Assembly: GCA_964572965.1 (NCBI GenBank) | Contig: CAZNHL010000036.1 | Span: 1 to 45,290, forward strand | Length of the DNA: 45,290 bases | Direction: 5' to 3' | Source: CAZNHL01 sp964572965 | Lineage (GTDB): Bacteria; Bacteroidota; Bacteroidia; Cytophagales; UBA9547 | Shown here: one piece after another, positions 17,838 through 26,122 of the stretch | Position numbering within the stretch: position 1 is the first letter of the stretch | Layout: every line of letters begins with the position of its first letter | Notes under the pieces: generated by a model | Database searches by the model: none | Told to the model about the DNA's origin: nothing | The model's input: the letters and a program-made list of their open reading frames with translations, nothing else | Position numbers and translations under genes: made by a program

Positions 17838-17855
17838 ATACACCAATGATTTTTA

Positions 17856-18551
17856 ATGAAAACCGTTGAAATTCTTTATAACCTGAACCCTTACCAACAC
17901 TTGCTTGATACCTTGTATCAAAAAGAGAGTGACAATGGTATTCAACTCGTTAAATATTTAAAATGCCAGTATAATTTCATTACGCTGGAACTAAAGCGAA
18001 AGAAAGATGGCGTTATTGTTACTAAAGTTGAATTTGAATTACGAAAAGGAAAAATGGTTTTGAATGATACCTATGTTGAAAACATATCACAGAAAGCAGC
18101 ATTAGAAACCCTTATCAGAACAAACAAACAAGTACATGATGCTCATTGGCATACCGAGCCTAATAACACCTGGTATCATGATAATGAAGTAACCTGCTAT
18201 GTTAACATTGCAGATGAGATTGCAAAAGTTGCTGTTAATTACAGCATTGGAGACAATTACTACCCCGGGTATTATAGTGAGATACTTATTAGTGATACAT
18301 CAATTACATTGAGTCAGATAAACCTTCATAACTCCAGGTCAATTGATCACAAGTCAGATTACCATATGAGGAAGTTGATTATGACAATCCCTCTTACAAA
18401 AAATGCAGCTACGCCGTTTCTTCCTGATTATAATATAGGTGATTTACAGATTAAACTCTCTGATAATTCCTCTACAAATAACAAAACTTGCGGAAAGGCT
18501 ATCCTTGAATGCATACAGAATAGAATAGCCGGTTTTGAAACTAAGAAATAA
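17856..18551 (+). CDS. Hypothetical protein, no recognised family
   Basis: Product of 231 residues, probably cytoplasmic: no signal peptide, no membrane helix. It has many Asn, Lys and Tyr residues and looks alpha/beta. A segment near residues 97-116 is rich in His and Trp (VHDAHWHTEPNNTWYHDN), which could bind a metal, but no known site is recognised. Base composition is like that of its neighbours and the reading frame is intact. It starts 18 bp after the DUF6526 gene and so probably shares its transcript. No function can be proposed. Confidence 0.65.
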   Translation: MKTVEILYNLNPYQHLLDTLYQKESDNGIQLVKYLKCQYNFITLELKRKKDGVIVTKVEFELRKGKMVLNDTYVENISQKAALETLIRTNKQVHDAHWHTEPNNTWYHDNEVTCYVNIADEIAKVAVNYSIGDNYYPGYYSEILISDTSITLSQINLHNSRSIDHKSDYHMRKLIMTIPLTKNAATPFLPDYNIGDLQIKLSDNSSTNNKTCGKAILECIQNRIAGFETKK

Positions 18552-18596
18552 ATAGCAGATAGTCTTTTCTTCAAATGGATTCTATAAAATGTTTGC

Positions 18597-18604
18597 TAAT
18601 TTTG
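18597..18604 (+). promoter_or_regulatory. Possible Bacteroidota -7 box for the 18690 gene
   Basis: TAATTTTG matches TAnnTTTG and lies 85 bases before ATG 18690. There is no -33 TTG at the right distance, so this could be chance in AT-rich DNA. Confidence 0.25.
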
Positions 18605-18689
18605 GCAAGCAGTAGTTTTTAGAAATTGCTGTTTTGACAAATGTTTTGTCCCCCGTTTTAGTGAAGCAATACAGCAAAGATATACATAG

Positions 18690-19139
18690 ATGAATCTGGA
18701 CAGTTTAAGACGATTTGTAGTCTTTCTAAGTATTTTGGTATATGTTCTATCGCTTACACAAGATGCAATAGTATATGAAGATATTGATGGAGAAAAGGTA
18801 GAATCTTCTTTTTCTTTGCTATTTATGGGAGCATTAGCTCTTATGGATGGTGGATTGCAGGAGTGGCTGGTTTGGCTGGCAAATCCGCTTTATTTATTCG
18901 CATTGTTCTTTTTAAATAAAGACGATAAAAGAGCAGCAGGATTTAGCAGAGTTGCCTTTTTCATAGCATTGTCTTTCGTACTTTGGAATGAAATTCTGGT
19001 TTCAGAGGATGGAAGAACGGCAGTAATCAGCTCATTAGAATCGGGATATTATCTTTGGGTACTTAGCATTGCCATCCTTAGCGTCGGTTCTGTTTTTTAT
19101 TTCAAAAAATCAGAAGCATCAAAACAAAACCAAACATAA
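18690..19139 (+). CDS. Small multi-pass membrane protein of unknown function
   Basis: Product of 149 residues with four predicted membrane helices (about 9-29, 46-76 as a broken or long helix, 89-107, 119-139) and short charged loops. I do not recognise the family. The loop after helix 1 holds EDIDGEKVESS and the C-terminus ends in a charged Lys/Glu/Gln tail. The gene stands alone, 138 bp after the previous gene and followed by a 480-bp spacer. Confidence 0.6.
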   Translation: MNLDSLRRFVVFLSILVYVLSLTQDAIVYEDIDGEKVESSFSLLFMGALALMDGGLQEWLVWLANPLYLFALFFLNKDDKRAAGFSRVAFFIALSFVLWNEILVSEDGRTAVISSLESGYYLWVLSIAILSVGSVFYFKKSEASKQNQT

Positions 19140-19623
19140 AATCATTTCCGCTGTTAATATTCTTAGATTATCCTAGTCTAATATTATGACATAAAGATGA
19201 TTACAATATAGTGTGCTCCTCAGATTTTCTCTAGAAAATCACTATATGCAGCTAATAGCAGGCGTCATATTTAAAAACACATAGAGCCATAGTTTTTTTA
19301 CAAAACCCGACACAAAACGCTTAGACTGATAGATAACATAGAAAATTAATTTTAAACATAGAGGCTATTTAAATCTGGCGTTTACCCCATATGTATCTAT
19401 GTATTAAAATGAATTGGATATTGCTTAATATCTATCTGGGACAAACTAAATATTCTTTATAGACCTGTATTCCCGTCATTAGCATGTAAAAACGTTTCAG
19501 TATGTAGAATAATCCTACATCAAAAGAAAAAAACAAACAAGCAAAAACAGGCATTAGAATACAAAGGGGCACTTTTTCCGTTTCTAGCACGATTTTTTAT
19601 TCATGTTTATATTATAAAAAACA
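19140..19623. other. Intergenic region, 484 bp
   Basis: AT-rich spacer between two small membrane-protein genes. No ORF above about 30 codons on either strand looked real. It holds one clear secondary structure (19206-19247) and several scattered ACATAGA/CTATGT words. No exact TAnnTTTG box was found before the gene at 19624. Confidence 0.45.
19206..19247. repeat. Bulged inverted repeat in the 19140-19623 spacer
   Basis: GATTTTCT (19223-19230), CT, AGAAAATC (19233-19240) form a perfect inner stem. Outside it ATATAGT (19206-19212) pairs with ACTATAT (19241-19247), leaving a ten-base bulge on the 5' side. No T-run follows, so it is not a simple terminator. Confidence 0.45.
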
Positions 19624-19863
19624 ATGATTATGGAAACGAGATCAATACTTCAAAAAATACAGGGTTTCTTTTCGGGAGCGACAGGAAACGCTACAATAGC
19701 CACTCGGGCAGTAACCATTGCAGGTGGGCTTTATATGTTAATCCAGGCCTACAAACAATTGAAATTGTCCAAAGGCTTAGACAGATTCAAACAATTCGGG
19801 GCTATTATTACAGGAGGAACTTTGATTTACAAAGGCTTAACCTCTCCGCAAATAGCCTCATAG
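19624..19863 (+). CDS. Small membrane-associated protein, possibly DUF2892-like
   Basis: Product of 79 residues with two weakly hydrophobic segments (about 26-44 and 58-72, the second GAIITGGTLIYKGLTSP) separated by a basic linker (KQLKLSKGLDRFKQ). The arrangement of an N-terminal Asn-Thr-Arg-rich start and two Gly-rich helices resembles the DUF2892 inner-membrane family, but the match is weak and I give it only as a suggestion. ATG 19624 is used; ATG 19630 is also possible. A DUF1328 gene follows after 54 bp and then a strong terminator, so the two small membrane proteins probably form an operon. In other bacteria such small proteins are often stress-induced (inference). Confidence 0.6.
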   Translation: MIMETRSILQKIQGFFSGATGNATIATRAVTIAGGLYMLIQAYKQLKLSKGLDRFKQFGAIITGGTLIYKGLTSPQIAS

Positions 19864-19917
19864 TTTTTAAAACCGTATAACCAGATATATTGTTTCAGCT
19901 TTTTAAACTTTACTGCT

Positions 19918-20088
19918 ATGTTACGATGGTCACTTATTTTCTTCATTATTGCAATTGTAGCTTCCATTTTTGGATTCACTGATATTGCAGCAGGGGCGGC
20001 ATCTATCGCCAAGTTTATTTTCTTTGTATTTGTTGCCTTATTTGTAATTGCCCTGGTTCTGGGGCTAAGTATTTTTAAAGGACGATAA
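19918..20088 (+). CDS. DUF1328 (YtjA-like) small membrane protein
   Basis: A 56-residue protein beginning MLRWSLIFFIIAIVAS, then FGFTDIAAGAASIAKFIFF, and ending SIFKGR. This is the characteristic pattern of the DUF1328/UPF0391 family of very small two-helix membrane proteins, for which no biochemical function is established. The length matches the family. Start ATG 19918. The stop codon (20086-20088) touches the first pairs of the bidirectional terminator stem. Probably co-transcribed with the 79-residue protein upstream. Confidence 0.9.
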   Translation: MLRWSLIFFIIAIVASIFGFTDIAAGAASIAKFIFFVFVALFVIALVLGLSIFKGR

Positions 20089-20144
20089 ATCATAAAAAAG
20101 CGAAAGGCTACCCTTAAGAGTAGCCTTTCGCTTTTTTATGATTT
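20087..20144. terminator. Long bidirectional terminator between convergent genes
   Basis: A perfect stem of 25 bp (20087-20111 with 20120-20144) around an eight-base loop. The core is AAAAAAGCGAAAGGCTAC, so A-runs and T-runs serve both strands. It lies between the DUF1328 gene (plus) and the DUF4783 gene (minus). Confidence 0.92.
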
Positions 20145-20229
20145 CAGATATGAGATACTAGAATTTAGACGATAGAAAATCTATGTTCGAGGTTTAGAAT
20201 CTCTTGTCTAATATCTAACGTCTAAAAAC

Positions 20230-20637
20230 CTATTCTTCAGTACTGAAATCAATAGTATCGATCAGGAAATTACCATTGGTTTGCTTAATTCTCATATACA
20301 CACTGAAAGTCCCTCCTTTGTGGGTATACTTCCCTACCGAATAATGTAAATTTCCTTCTTTGGTGGCTCCCTGATGCAGGATCAGATAATCCACTGGAGG
20401 GTATTTTTTCATAAAGTCACGCATAATAAACTCAGCCTGCGACTTACTATACTGTGATTCTTCCTCATTGATCTTAATCTTAACCATTGAACCGAAATAA
20501 GTCGACAGCTCTTTTGAATTAGCTGTTTTAAGTGCTTCTTTGGTGTTTTTATAAAGATCATCCTGCGCCTGAACAACGATGCTTAAGCCCAAAAATATAC
20601 TTGTAGTTAATAGGAAATATTGTAGTCGTCTTCTCAT
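20230..20637 (-). CDS. DUF4783-family secreted protein
   Basis: A 135-residue protein with a signal peptide (about 1-24, FLLTTSIFLGLSIVVQAQ). The mature domain of about 110 residues is an NTF2/cystatin-like alpha-beta fold in appearance: a helix LYKNTKEALKTANSKELST, then strands including MVKIKINEEE, HYSVGKYTHKGGTFSVYMRI and NFLIDTIDFS. This agrees with DUF4783, a periplasmic family found in Bacteroidota with no known function. Divergent from gpmI; convergent with the DUF1328 gene across the shared terminator. Start ATG 20637. Confidence 0.85.
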   Translation of the reverse strand: MRRRLQYFLLTTSIFLGLSIVVQAQDDLYKNTKEALKTANSKELSTYFGSMVKIKINEEESQYSKSQAEFIMRDFMKKYPPVDYLILHQGATKEGNLHYSVGKYTHKGGTFSVYMRIKQTNGNFLIDTIDFSTEE

Positions 20638-20749
20638 ATTTTCAAAAATCCGCTAAAACCATGCCAAATGCAATTTTCAATTAACGTAAAAATCTGCGAT
20701 TTTCAAAAAACCATATGCTTCCGTTACACTAAGGCAACAAATAAATATG

Positions 20750-20757
20750 TATTTTTG
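20750..20757 (+). promoter_or_regulatory. Bacteroidota -7 box for gpmI
   Basis: TATTTTTG, an exact TAnnTTTG match, 45 bases before ATG 20803. It would give a leader of about 40 bases. No good -33 TTG is seen. Confidence 0.4.
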
Positions 20758-20802
20758 TGTATTGATTTGACGACCTTTTAATTGATTGATAAACCATTTT
20801 AT

Positions 20803-22330
20803 ATGAATAAGAAAGTAATCCTGATGATTCTTGATGGCTGGGGAATTGCCAAAAACCCTGCAGTTTCAGCCATTGACCAGGCAAACACGCCTTTTATTGA
20901 TTCTCTTTATACAAAATACGCACACAGCCAATTACAGGCATCAGGTTTACCTGTAGGCCTTCCTGACGGACAAATGGGTAATTCAGAAGTTGGTCACATG
21001 AACCTGGGTGCAGGCCGTATCGTTTACCAGGATCTTGTAAAAATTAACCTTGCCGTATCTGAAAAAACTTTAGGCAAAGAAAAAACATTGGTTGATGCTA
21101 TCAATTACGCCAAAGCCAACAATAAAAAAGTACACTTCATGGGCTTGGTTTCTGATGGTGGCGTGCACTCTCACCTTGACCACCTGAAAGGACTTTGTGA
21201 AATCGCTAAAGAAAACGGCTTGGAGAAAGTATTCATCCATGCCTTTACTGACGGTCGCGATACAGACCCTAAGGGTGGGCTAAACTACCTGAAAGACCTT
21301 CAGACTACACTGGATAAAACTACAGGAGAGATCGCTTCGGTAATCGGCCGTTACTATTCAATGGACCGCGACAACCGTTGGGAACGTGTAAAACTGGCTT
21401 ATGACCTATTGGTTAAAGGTGAAGGAACACATTCAACAGATATTTTCAAATCTATTGAAGCTTCATACGCAACCAATGTAACAGATGAGTTTATTCAGCC
21501 GATCGTTAAAGTTGGAGCAGACAATAAACCAGTTACCCTGGTAGAAGAAGGAGACGTAGTACTTTGCTTCAACTACCGTACCGACCGTGGCCGTGAAATC
21601 TCTTTGGCTTTAACTCAGAAAGAATTCCCTGAGCAAAACATGAAGCCATTGAACCTTTACTATGTTACTTTGACAAATTATGACGATACATTCAAAAATG
21701 TACACGTTATTTTTGATAAGGATAATTTAAAAAACACATTGGGTGAAGTATTGGCTGCAGCAGGAAAAAAACAGATCCGTATTGCTGAAACAGAGAAATA
21801 TCCACACGTAACTTTCTTCTTCTCGGGAGGACGCGAGAAAGAATTTGAAGGAGAAAAGCGTTTGTTATGTCCATCACCAAAAGTGGCAACTTACGATTTA
21901 CAACCAGAAATGAGCGCATTCGAAATTCGCGATGCCATTATTCCTGAGTTGAAAAATAAATGGCCTGATTTCGTTTGTCTGAATTTCGCTAACCCCGACA
22001 TGGTTGGTCACACAGGCATCATGTCAGCTGCTATTAAAGCTGTTGAAACTGTTGATCAGTGTGCACAGGCTGTTGTTACAGCTGCTTTGGAAAATGGCTA
22101 CACAGCCATCGTTATTGCAGATCACGGCAACTCTGACTGTATGTTAAATGAAGACGGTACACCAAACACTGCTCATACAACACAGCCGGTACCTTGTATT
22201 CTGGTTGATAGCGATTATAAAGGAACTATCAAAGATGGTAAATTGGGCGACATTGCTCCGACTATTCTTAAACTGATCGGTGTTGCTCAGCCTGCNNNNN
22301 NNNNNAATGACCGGTGTTTCATTGATCTAA
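20803..22330 (+). CDS. gpmI: 2,3-bisphosphoglycerate-independent phosphoglycerate mutase (interrupted by assembly gap)
   Basis: Interconverts 3- and 2-phosphoglycerate in glycolysis and gluconeogenesis through a phosphoserine intermediate, with two Mn ions. Seen: metal ligand D11 in LDGWG, nucleophile S61 in MGNSEVGHMN, RYYSMDRDNRWER in the substrate domain and VIADHGNSDCM of the metal site. I use ATG 20803; an in-frame TTG at 20782 adds an unlikely start. Ten N (22296-22305) interrupt the last codons. The bases after the gap, read in another frame, give MTGVSLI and stop at 22328-22330, the normal family C-terminus. So the true missing length is a multiple of three, not ten, and the frame running on to 22392 is false. 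A terminator follows seven bases after this stop. Confidence 0.95.
22296..22305. other. Assembly gap (10 N) near the gpmI 3' end
   Basis: Ten undefined bases, a placeholder of arbitrary length. Family comparison of the flanks suggests only a few codons are missing. Confidence 0.98.
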
Positions 22331-22336
22331 ATTCAC

Positions 22337-22373
22337 AAAGGATGGCATCCCTTTTGAGGAATGTCATCCTTTT
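22337..22373 (+). terminator. Rho-independent terminator after gpmI
   Basis: Stem of 12 pairs with one G-T wobble: AAAGGATGGCAT (22337-22348) with ATGTCATCCTTT (22361-22372), 12-base loop, short T-run. It begins seven bases after the corrected gpmI stop, which supports that stop. Confidence 0.8.
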
Positions 22374-22412
22374 CCTATCTTCAAACAGTTAACCTTTTAC
22401 AAAACAATTTCT

Positions 22413-22982
22413 ATGGAAACCTGGTGGAGTACACTCGATGCCTATCAACAGTTTTTGTGGGCAATCGCCATTCCCGCTACTATTGTACTGTTTGGACAAA
22501 CCTTACTGACCTTTGCCGGAATTGATGCTACAGACGGAGTTGAAGCCGATTTCTCCGGGGATCTGGACACAGACACTGCGCCTTTTCAGTTATTTACAAT
22601 CCGCAATTTCATCAATTTCCTTTTAGGCTTCAGCTGGGGCGGAATTGCCTTCTATGAAATAGTGCCCAACAAAATAGCGCTTGCACTGGTAGCTACACTT
22701 ATTGGGGCTGCACTGGTAGCTATGATGATGCTGATCTTCAAAATGACTTCAAAGCTTGACCAGGACAATACCATGCAAATTGACAATGCAGTAGGAAAAA
22801 GTGCTGATGTATATTTACTTATACCAGGTCATCGCAACGGAAAAGGAAAAGTACAGATTGTTATTCAGAAAAGTGTGCATGAACTGGATGCCGTTACAGA
22901 AGGCGATACATTACCAACCGGCACTCTTGTAAGAGTAAAAGAAGTACTTGAAGGTAAATTATTGGTAGTTGAGAAAATCTAA
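22413..22982 (+). CDS. NfeD/YuaF-like membrane protein with OB-fold domain
   Basis: A 189-residue protein with three membrane helices (about 14-34, 62-82, 86-110) and a C-terminal soluble beta domain (about 125-189: NAVGKSADVYLLIPG, GKGKVQIVIQKSVHELDAV, TGTLVRVKEVLEGKLLVVE) typical of the NfeD OB fold. NfeD-like genes normally sit next to flotillin or stomatin genes, and this one lies 14 bp before a flotillin gene. The pair is comparable to yuaF-yuaG (floT) of Bacillus subtilis, in which NfeD proteins act with flotillins in organising membrane domains. Start ATG 22413, 82 bp after the corrected gpmI stop. Confidence 0.85.
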   Translation: METWWSTLDAYQQFLWAIAIPATIVLFGQTLLTFAGIDATDGVEADFSGDLDTDTAPFQLFTIRNFINFLLGFSWGGIAFYEIVPNKIALALVATLIGAALVAMMMLIFKMTSKLDQDNTMQIDNAVGKSADVYLLIPGHRNGKGKVQIVIQKSVHELDAVTEGDTLPTGTLVRVKEVLEGKLLVVEKI

Positions 22983-22996
22983 ATTTTAAAATTCAT

Positions 22997-24577
22997 ATGC
23001 CTGTTTTAATTCTAATTGTAATATGTGCTGCAGCCGGATTTATTTCCTTCGCAGCCATTCTTGCACGTTACAAACGTTGTCCATCCGATAAAATCCTTGT
23101 TGTCTACGGACGCACAGGTTCAAATAAAGACGGAGGAGCCTCATCAGCCAAATGTATTCACGGTGGCGGTACTTTTATCTGGCCGGTTATCCAGGACTAC
23201 GCATTCCTTGACCTGAAACCAATTGCTATAGAAGCCAACCTTACAAATGCATTGAGCCGTCAAAACATCCGTGTTGATGTACCTTGCCGTTTTACAGTGG
23301 CTATTTCTACAGAATCTGACAGCATGAACAACGCCGCAGAACGTCTTCTGGGACTTGATATGTCAGAGATTCAGGAATTATCAAAAGACATGCTTTTTGG
23401 TCAGTTACGTCTCGTAATTGCCACCATGTCTATTGAAGAAATTAACTCAGACAGAGACATGTTCCTTGCAAACATTTCTCAAAACGTAGAAGCTGAATTG
23501 AAGAAGATCGGTCTGAAACTGATCAATGTCAACGTAACAGATATCCGCGATGAGTCGGGCTATATCGAAGCTTTGGGTAAAGAAGCCGCGGCAAAAGCGA
23601 TCAACGAAGCAAAGAAAAGTGTAGCAGAACAAGAGAAAATCGGTGAAATAGGTAAAGCAGAAGCCGACAAGGACAAAGATATCCGTATAGCAGAAACTCA
23701 AAGAGAAAGAGATATTCAGATTGCTTTGGCACAAAAAGACAAAGAAATCATGATTGCAGCTGCCGCCCGTGATGAAGCAATTGGTAAGGCCGAATCAACT
23801 AAAGATACCCGTATCAAAACAGCTGAAGCCAACGCATTAGCCGTTCAGGGTGAAAACCAGTCAAGAATTACTGTAGCCGATTCTGAAGCAATCAGAAGAG
23901 AGCGTGAAGCAGAAGCAAATAAAAAAGCGATTACTGCCGAGAAAGTACAGACGGCAAAAGCTTTAGAAGAAGCTTATACTGCTGAACAAAAAGCAGAACA
24001 GGCACGTGCCGAAAAAGACCGTTCTTCTCAGTTTGCCAACGTAGTTGTACCTGCTCAAATTCAGAAAGAAAAAGCAATTATCGAAGCAGAAGCGGAAGCA
24101 GAACGTTTAAGAAGACATGCAAAAGGTGAAGCAGATGCGATCTTCCTGAAAATGGACGCTGAAGCAAAAGGTTTGTTCGAGATCCTGACCAAGCAAGCAG
24201 AAGGTTACGAAAAAGTAGTAGCTGCTGCCGGAGGAGACCCTTCAAAAGCATTCCAGCTATTGTTAGTTGAGAAACTTCCAGAGCTTGTTAAAACACAGGT
24301 TGAAGCTGTTAAAAATATCAAAATTGATAAAATTACTGTCTGGGATGGCAACGGAAGTGCCGGAGGAGATGGTAAAACAGCTACCTCAAACTTTATATCA
24401 GGTATGATGAAATCAGTTCCACCATTGAACGATTTATTCGACATGGCTGGCTTACAATTACCAAACTATCTGAAAGGTGAAGGGAAAGACCAGAATACAC
24501 CTTTGACAATTGTTACACCTGAAAAAGCAAAGGAGAAACCTGAAACACCAAAACCAGGGAAGCCCGAAAAAGAGTAA
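22997..24577 (+). CDS. Flotillin-family (SPFH domain) membrane scaffold protein
   Basis: A 526-residue protein with an N-terminal membrane anchor (about 1-23), an SPFH/band 7 domain (about 28-200, including GGTFIWPVIQDYAFLDLKP and KKIGLKLINVNVTDIRD), then a long Ala/Glu/Lys-rich coiled coil (about 200-420) with the EA-type repeats of flotillins (for example KAIIEAEAEAERLRR). The tail is rich in Pro, Glu and Lys. Flotillins form oligomers on the inner face of the membrane that organise lipid domains and signalling or transport proteins. The gene is the second of an NfeD-flotillin operon and ends at a strong terminator. Its paired gene and full length make the call firm; the cargo is unknown. 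Confidence 0.92.
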   Translation: MPVLILIVICAAAGFISFAAILARYKRCPSDKILVVYGRTGSNKDGGASSAKCIHGGGTFIWPVIQDYAFLDLKPIAIEANLTNALSRQNIRVDVPCRFTVAISTESDSMNNAAERLLGLDMSEIQELSKDMLFGQLRLVIATMSIEEINSDRDMFLANISQNVEAELKKIGLKLINVNVTDIRDESGYIEALGKEAAAKAINEAKKSVAEQEKIGEIGKAEADKDKDIRIAETQRERDIQIALAQKDKEIMIAAAARDEAIGKAESTKDTRIKTAEANALAVQGENQSRITVADSEAIRREREAEANKKAITAEKVQTAKALEEAYTAEQKAEQARAEKDRSSQFANVVVPAQIQKEKAIIEAEAEAERLRRHAKGEADAIFLKMDAEAKGLFEILTKQAEGYEKVVAAAGGDPSKAFQLLLVEKLPELVKTQVEAVKNIKIDKITVWDGNGSAGGDGKTATSNFISGMMKSVPPLNDLFDMAGLQLPNYLKGEGKDQNTPLTIVTPEKAKEKPETPKPGKPEKE

Positions 24578-24594
24578 TTTATACTTGAAATTTA

Positions 24595-24630
24595 CAAAAG
24601 AGACCATCTAAAGATGGTCTCTTTTGTTTT
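24595..24630 (+). terminator. Rho-independent terminator after the flotillin gene
   Basis: CAAAAGAGACCATCT (24595-24609) pairs with AGATGGTCTCTTTTG (24612-24626), a very short loop, then T residues. It ends the NfeD-flotillin operon. Confidence 0.88.
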
Positions 24631-24894
24631 CACGCGTTGTCAGTGGGCATAATCTTAACAACTGTCATCTCCTTATTCTTCTCCTCTCCAACCCGGAATA
24701 AATAACATAGTTTTATATTTTAGGAGTAGCCATGGCAGCTGAGCCTGCCAAAGCTGTCCCCATTAAACTTCATCTCAATAGGCAAGTACATTCCGGAAGT
24801 CCGTTCAAAGTGAACTGTAACAAAAAGTCTCCCGACAATTAGGCGTCATCCGCTAAGTAATTCGTAATTTTAAACCGGCAATTAAATTAGCAGA
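24631..24894. other. Spacer before bioF, with one doubtful 36-codon frame
   Basis: About 260 bases with a composition somewhat richer in G and C than other spacers. The frame 24732-24842 (plus) starts ATG GCA GCT after a purine-rich TAGGAG and encodes 36 residues beginning MAAEPAKAVPIKLHLN. It has no recognised family and may be chance. No exact TAnnTTTG box precedes bioF. Confidence 0.3.
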
Positions 24895-26019
24895 ATGCAA
24901 AGCTTAAAATCAACGATTACCCAAAAGCTAGATCAACGCATTGAGAATAACAATCTCAGGAAACTTCCTGCCGAAAACTCACTGATTGATTTTTGTTCAA
25001 ACGATTACCTGGGTTTGTCACGGTCTAAAGAACTAGCTACATTAATCAGCCAAAGATTCGAGACCTTTCAGGCCATACACCTCAACGGAGCTACAGGTTC
25101 AAGACTGATTTCAGGTAATTACGGGCATTACGAAGCTCTGGAGAAAAAACTGGCAGGCATCCATCATTCAGAAGCGGCATTGCTGTTCAATTCCGGTTAT
25201 TCGGCAAACCTTGCTGTACTTTCATCACTGCCGCAAAAAGGCGACACCATCATTTACGACGAGCTGAGCCATGCCTGCCTGAAGGACGGAGCAAGATTAA
25301 GCTTTGCTGACAGGTTTTCTTTCAGGCATAATGACCTCGAAGACCTGAAAAAGAAGTTAGCAAAAGCTAAAGGCAATATCTTTATCGTTATAGAAAGTAT
25401 CTACTCTATGGATGGCGATTCGGCCCCGCTGAAAGAAATTGCAGAACTGGCTTCTCAATTTGATGCCTGTGTCATTGTTGACGAAGCCCATTCAACCGGC
25501 ATCCACGGCAAAAATGGCGCAGGACTGGTTGTTGAACTGGGGCTTCAGGACAAAATCGGAATCCGTATCCACACTTATGGGAAAGCAATGGGCTGCCACG
25601 GCGCCTGTGTAGCTGCCCCACAATATATCATCGATTACCTTGTCAATTTTGCCAGACCGTTTATTTATACAACAGGGCTGCCATTACACAGCATTTTAAC
25701 TATTGAATCAGCCTACAGCTACCTTGAACAGCATACTGAACTCACTAGCGCTTTAAAAGCAAAAATTGCACTCTTCAGAAATAACCTGTCAGCAGAGCTT
25801 GAAACAGTATTCAGCGAAAGCCCGATTCAGGCAGTATTGGTTTCCGGTAACGACAAAGTAAAACAATTGGCGCAAAAGCTAAAAGAGAATGGTTTTGACG
25901 CAAGACCTATCCTCTCCCCAACTGTAAAAGAAGGTACTGAGCGCATCCGAATTTGCCTACACTCCTACAATAGCGACGAAGAAATTCTGGGATTGGTGAA
26001 ACTTCTGAATCTTTCGTAA
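24895..26019 (+). CDS. bioF: 8-amino-7-oxononanoate synthase (alpha-oxoamine synthase family)
   Basis: PLP enzyme of 374 residues that condenses a pimeloyl thioester with alanine in biotin synthesis. Seen: FCSNDYLGLS near the N-terminus, NGATGSRLISGNYG, YDELSHACLKDG, the PLP-ring aspartate and following histidine in VDEAHSTG (D196, H199) and the PLP lysine K230 in HTYGKAMGCHGA. Close relatives are 2-amino-3-ketobutyrate CoA ligase and serine palmitoyltransferase. Length and the short N-terminus favour BioF, but there are no other bio genes in view, so the exact substrate is inferred. Start ATG 24895, monocistronic by spacing. Confidence 0.82.
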   Translation: MQSLKSTITQKLDQRIENNNLRKLPAENSLIDFCSNDYLGLSRSKELATLISQRFETFQAIHLNGATGSRLISGNYGHYEALEKKLAGIHHSEAALLFNSGYSANLAVLSSLPQKGDTIIYDELSHACLKDGARLSFADRFSFRHNDLEDLKKKLAKAKGNIFIVIESIYSMDGDSAPLKEIAELASQFDACVIVDEAHSTGIHGKNGAGLVVELGLQDKIGIRIHTYGKAMGCHGACVAAPQYIIDYLVNFARPFIYTTGLPLHSILTIESAYSYLEQHTELTSALKAKIALFRNNLSAELETVFSESPIQAVLVSGNDKVKQLAQKLKENGFDARPILSPTVKEGTERIRICLHSYNSDEEILGLVKLLNLS

Positions 26020-26029
26020 ATTAACCATG

Positions 26030-26118
26030 ATTAAAAGATTACAAAATTGTAAGATTGAAAAATTCAAATCGGTTCAATCCATACTATAATCTTAAAATCT
26101 TTCAATCTTTAAAATCTC
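26030..26118. repeat. AT-rich imperfect inverted repeat after bioF
   Basis: The spacer is made of GATT/AATC words: AAAAGATTACAAAATTGTAA on the left, and ATCTTAAAATCTTTCAATC, their rough complement, on the right. It can fold into an imperfect hairpin. Similar words recur at 36901-37067, suggesting a short dispersed intergenic element. Confidence 0.4.
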
Positions 26119-26122
26119 CGAC

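Noticed and set aside
18552..18689. Hairpin-like GACAAATGTTTTGTC near 18634-18648
   Set aside because: Stem too short and without a T-run; likely chance.
20782..22392. gpmI frame from TTG 20782 through the gap to 22392
   Set aside because: Better start at ATG 20803, and the true C-terminus after the gap is in another frame, ending at 22330.
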